Shown in pieces: positions 1 through 6,542 of a stretch of DNA of 6,542 nucleotides. Below the pieces are notes generated by a model, which was not told the origin of the DNA, ran no database searches, and was given only the letters and a program-made list of their open reading frames with translations. The stretch lies in assembly GCA_937925565.1 (NCBI GenBank), contig CALALM010000438.1, positions 1-6,542 of the forward strand, read 5' to 3'. The stretch comes from an uncultured Centipeda sp. (GTDB taxonomy: Bacteria; Bacillota; Negativicutes; Selenomonadales; Selenomonadaceae). A program made the translations under genes and the position numbers. The first letter of the stretch is position 1. Every line of letters starts with the position of its first letter.

Positions 1-565
1 CCCGAATGCCGCCGGATGCCTTGACCTTGCATCGTCCGTGCGACGTATCCAGCATGATGCGCAGCTGCTCCTCCGTTGCACCCGTCCCCAAGAATCCCGT
101 TGCCGTCTTGACGAAGTCTGCGCCCGCCGCAATACTCACCTCTGTCGCCTGCGCGATCTCCTCCGGTGTCAGCTGGCTTGCCTCAAAGATGACCTTGACC
201 TGCACATCCCTTGCGTGTGCTGCATTGACAACGGCACGTATCTCTGCCTCGACCTCCGCCCATCTGCCGGAGCGTGCAAGCCCGTAGTTCATCACCATAT
301 CGAGTTCTTCGGCACCGTACTCCATATAGTAACGCGCCTCAAGCTCTTTTACGGCAGCGGGTGCCTTCCCATGCGGGAAGTCCAGCACTGTGCACACGCG
401 CGTTTTGGTATTGCGGCACAGGTCCACGGCAAGCGGAATATCTGCCGGCTGCACACAGACCGAGCAGCACTCCTGCTGCACTGCCTCCGCAATCGCCGCA
501 CGTACCTCATCGAAGGTCATCGCGGGACCCAGCGGAGAGGAATCAATATATCTGCTGAGTTTCAT
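1..565 (-). CDS. deoC: Deoxyribose-phosphate aldolase, C-terminus cut by window edge
   Basis: Cytoplasmic class I aldolase that cleaves 2-deoxyribose 5-phosphate to acetaldehyde and glyceraldehyde 3-phosphate in deoxynucleoside catabolism. The first 188 residues are visible; family members have about 215-260, so the end of the barrel is missing. Seen: ELDMVMNYG with D89 at the catalytic Asp position; VKVIFEASQLT (123-133); GADFVKTATGF (148-158) with K153 as the expected Schiff-base lysine; and VKASGGIR (181-188) with K182 as the second active-site lysine. The usual TSTG is TATG here. The N-terminal motif, usually IDHTLLKP-like, reads IDSSPLGP (7-14), a clear divergence. The start at 565 is chosen because AAAGGAG lies 5 bases upstream. 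An in-frame ATG at 580 overlaps the ligA stop as ATGA and would add five residues (MKGAH). The 11-base gap to ligA indicates co-transcription. The family call is firm; substrate identity is inferred. Confidence 0.93.
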   Translation of the reverse strand, partial: MKLSRYIDSSPLGPAMTFDEVRAAIAEAVQQECCSVCVQPADIPLAVDLCRNTKTRVCTVLDFPHGKAPAAVKELEARYYMEYGAEELDMVMNYGLARSGRWAEVEAEIRAVVNAAHARDVQVKVIFEASQLTPEEIAQATEVSIAAGADFVKTATGFLGTGATEEQLRIMLDTSHGRCKVKASGGIR

Positions 566-570
566 ATGAG

Positions 571-576
571 CTCCTT

Positions 577-577
<1 letters not shown>
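571..577 (-). promoter_or_regulatory. Ribosome binding site of deoC
   Basis: On the minus strand AAAGGAG is followed by a 5-base spacer and then the ATG at 565. The site abuts and overlaps the last base of the ligA stop codon (579-577), so a ribosome terminating on ligA sits on the deoC initiation site. It favours ATG 565 over the in-frame ATG 580, which has no comparable upstream purine stretch that I could identify. Confidence 0.8.
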
Positions 578-4849
<4,272 letters not shown>

Positions 4850-4854
4850 GAGAA

Positions 4855-4860
4855 CTCCTT
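4855..4860 (-). promoter_or_regulatory. Ribosome binding site of pcrA
   Basis: AAGGAG on the minus strand, 5 bases before the ATG at 4849. It is a strong consensus site that fixes the pcrA start. It lies just downstream of the terminator-like hairpin and its T-rich tail, so it stays unpaired when that hairpin forms. Confidence 0.8.
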
Positions 4861-4866
4861 TGCTCC

Positions 4867-4907
4867 AATAAAGAAAGGCGGGGCCGCCATCATGGCAAAC
4901 TCCGCCT
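4867..4907 (-). terminator. Terminator-like hairpin between ppaC and pcrA
   Basis: On the minus strand AGGCGG (4907-4902) pairs perfectly with CCGCCT (4881-4876). Between them GCCATGATGGC (4896-4886) is a near-perfect palindrome that forms an inner stem. The 3' stem runs straight into TTCTTTATT (4875-4867), a T-rich tail broken by C and A. This resembles an intrinsic terminator of moderate strength ending the pyrophosphatase transcript. I see no convincing -35/-10 promoter for pcrA in the remaining gap, so read-through or conditional termination is also possible. No folding energy was computed. Confidence 0.5.
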
Positions 4908-4929
4908 CTGCCGTCATATGGTGATTCCC

Positions 4930-6542
4930 TTACGTCTTGATCCGCTTGACCGCCTCCGAAAGGGGCGGGATGATCTGCTTCTTGCGTGACATGACACCGG
5001 GCAGATAGAGATGTGTCCCGCTCGTATCTTTACGGAACGCCTCTCCGATCAGCGTGCGCGGCGAACCCGTGAAGAGCAGATAGGTTGCCTCTTCAAGGAT
5101 ATCCGTAATCATGACAAGGCTCAGATCAAAGCCCTCGGTGTCGCAGATGTTCTTCATCGCAGCAAGCAGTTCGTCCTCCTTCGCCATGATCTCCTTCGTA
5201 TCCATGACGGAGGTCTGGCTGACAATGACGCGATAGGCACCGATCGTGAACTCCTTGAGATCGTTGCGTACGATCTCCATCGGCGACATATTGCCGATGC
5301 TAGAGCCCGCCTTGAGCATATCAAGACCATAGGTATTGAGATCGACATTCGCGATATCCGCCAGACGCTCTGCTGCCGCCTTATCCTTTGGCGTGCAGGT
5401 CGGCGACTTGAAGAGTACCGTATCCGAGATAATCGCCGAGAGCAGGAGTCCGGCAATCGATGGAGGGATATCAATGTCATTCCGCCAGTGCATATTGGAA
5501 ACGATGGTCGCCGTACAGCCGACCGGCTCTGCGTGGGTATAGATCGGCTCACTCGTGCTGATGCCGCCGAAGCGATGGTGATCGATGATCTCGATGATCT
5601 TCGCTTCCTCGATGCCCTCGACCGCCTGATTGCGTTCGTTATGATCCACGAGGATGACCTGTGCGGGCTCTGATACCACGAGCCGGTCACGGCTCACGAG
5701 ACCGACGATGCGACCGTTCTCGAGGACGGGATAGTTGCGGAAATTGGTCTCCTCCATCGTCCCCTTAATATCGGAGAGGAGGTCAAGCGGCTTGAAGCAG
5801 ACGGGATTGTCGTGCATGATGCGCCTTATCGGCACACATTGATTGATGAGGCGCGCAACGGTATAGGTATCATAAGGTGTTGAGAGCACGAAGATGCCGT
5901 GCGCCTCTGCCGCCTCCAGTGCCTCGGCTGGCACGCGCCCGTCACCCGTCATAATCAGGCAGGCGATCCCCTGTTCAATACAGGCAAGAATTGTCTCTGT
6001 GCGTCGATCACCGACAAGAACGATATCATTCTCCTTGATGAGCTTTTGAATCGTCTCCACGCTACCGGCGGCAATGCGGATCTGCCCCTTGATCGTCTCC
6101 CCCTCCTCGCCTGCGACGAGTACGTTGCTGTCCGTCGCGCGAATGATATCGCGATAGCGCACGCGCATATCCGAGAGATTCGTCATGCCGAGCTCCTGAA
6201 AATAGCGCTTTGCAAGATCGCTGACGGAAACAATGCCGACGAGGATGCCCTTGCTGTCCGTCACGGGAATCGAGCGCAGATCGTTTTCACGCAACACCTC
6301 GCCAAGATTGCGCAGTGTGTCATGCTGACGGACGACGATCTTGCAGTCCATCGCAATATCCTTGACACGCGGATAGAGATCCGGAATGAGGAGCGGCTGC
6401 TCCACATGGAAATACTCAAGTGCGAACTTCGTCTCCTTATTCACCTTACCGGCACGCGCCGCAACGGCATTGACGCCCATCGCCTGTTTCAGATGTGCAT
6501 ATCCGACCGCTGAGCAGATGGAATCTGTATCCGGATTGCGGT
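4930..6542 (-). CDS. ppaC: CBS/DRTGG-regulated Mn-dependent inorganic pyrophosphatase (family II), N-terminus cut by window edge
   Basis: Hydrolyses pyrophosphate to two phosphates in the cytoplasm, pulling polymerase and ligation-type reactions forward. The gene runs off the right edge: the reading frame stays open past the ATG at 6480 to the last base and there encodes RNPDTDSICSA, the first DHH metal-binding motif, so that ATG is internal and only about ten residues appear missing. Numbering from the codon at 6540, order is: NPDTDS (2-7); CBS 1 (about 58-115, with RSIPVTD); DRTGG domain (about 131-240, with VLVGDRRTE and CLIMTGDG); CBS 2 (about 242-290); VDHNE (298-302); IDHHRFGG (319-326); SDTVLFKSPTCT (372-383); and DHHA2 domain (about 419-535) with the catalytic SRKKQ (518-522). 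The visible 536 residues suit CBS-type enzymes of about 550. In characterised family members AMP and ADP inhibit while ATP and diadenosine polyphosphates activate; the same is inferred here. The stop TAA is followed by an 80-base gap before pcrA. Confidence 0.95.
   Translation of the reverse strand, partial: RNPDTDSICSAVGYAHLKQAMGVNAVAARAGKVNKETKFALEYFHVEQPLLIPDLYPRVKDIAMDCKIVVRQHDTLRNLGEVLRENDLRSIPVTDSKGILVGIVSVSDLAKRYFQELGMTNLSDMRVRYRDIIRATDSNVLVAGEEGETIKGQIRIAAGSVETIQKLIKENDIVLVGDRRTETILACIEQGIACLIMTGDGRVPAEALEAAEAHGIFVLSTPYDTYTVARLINQCVPIRRIMHDNPVCFKPLDLLSDIKGTMEETNFRNYPVLENGRIVGLVSRDRLVVSEPAQVILVDHNERNQAVEGIEEAKIIEIIDHHRFGGISTSEPIYTHAEPVGCTATIVSNMHWRNDIDIPPSIAGLLLSAIISDTVLFKSPTCTPKDKAAAERLADIANVDLNTYGLDMLKAGSSIGNMSPMEIVRNDLKEFTIGAYRVIVSQTSVMDTKEIMAKEDELLAAMKNICDTEGFDLSLVMITDILEEATYLLFTGSPRTLIGEAFRKDTSGTHLYLPGVMSRKKQIIPPLSEAVKRIKT

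Noticed and set aside
4850..4929. Promoter for pcrA in the 80-base gap
   Set aside because: No -35/-10 pair with acceptable spacing is visible on the minus strand; the T-rich TTTCTTTATT lies next to the hairpin and fits better as a terminator tail.
5577..5602. Small tandem repeat-like stretch (gatgatctc/gatgatctt)
   Set aside because: It encodes the conserved KIIEIIDHH strand and metal-binding motif of the pyrophosphatase; the repetition follows from repeated Ile, Glu and Asp codons.
5011..6513. Plus-strand open frames of 220 and 204 codons opposite the pyrophosphatase
   Set aside because: Both are in codon register with the sense gene, which has all family motifs; they are explained by codon use.

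Overview
The window holds four protein genes, all on the minus strand, packed head to tail. In the direction of transcription (right to left) they are: a CBS/DRTGG-regulated family II (Mn-dependent) inorganic pyrophosphatase, cut at its N-terminus by the right edge; a PcrA/UvrD-type superfamily 1 helicase; the NAD+-dependent DNA ligase LigA; and a deoxyribose-phosphate aldolase (DeoC), cut at its C-terminus by the left edge. I see no tRNA, rRNA, CRISPR array, insertion sequence, prophage gene or other accessory element. The only intergenic stretches are 80, 7 and 11 bases, so no gene-free stretch reaches 300 bases.

The organism is most likely a Firmicute (Bacillota). The evidence is the pcrA-ligA gene pair, the family II pyrophosphatase with CBS and DRTGG domains, a PcrA with a C-terminal Tudor-like domain, and AGGAG-type ribosome binding sites. 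GC-rich coding with avoidance of TTA, CTA and TCA codons would suit the Negativicutes (Selenomonas-like bacteria). That genus-level placement is an impression from the protein sequences and was not tested by any search.

Layout: 6542-4930 pyrophosphatase; 4929-4850 an 80-base gap with a terminator-like hairpin and a possible 29-codon ORF; 4849-2606 pcrA; 7-base gap; 2598-577 ligA; 11-base gap; 565-1 deoC. The pcrA-ligA-deoC spacings, with each downstream ribosome binding site at or overlapping the preceding stop codon, imply one transcript with translational coupling. Whether the pyrophosphatase belongs to it depends on the hairpin in the 80-base gap.

Functionally, PcrA (unwinding for repair and replication conflicts) and LigA (nick sealing) form a DNA maintenance pair. 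DeoC breaks down deoxyribose 5-phosphate from deoxynucleoside salvage. The pyrophosphatase removes PPi released by polymerases and is of a type controlled by adenine nucleotides. This is mostly an ordinary housekeeping region. The least explained points are alternative pairings among GGCGG/CCGCC segments around the ppaC-pcrA junction, and the divergent N-terminus of the DeoC protein.
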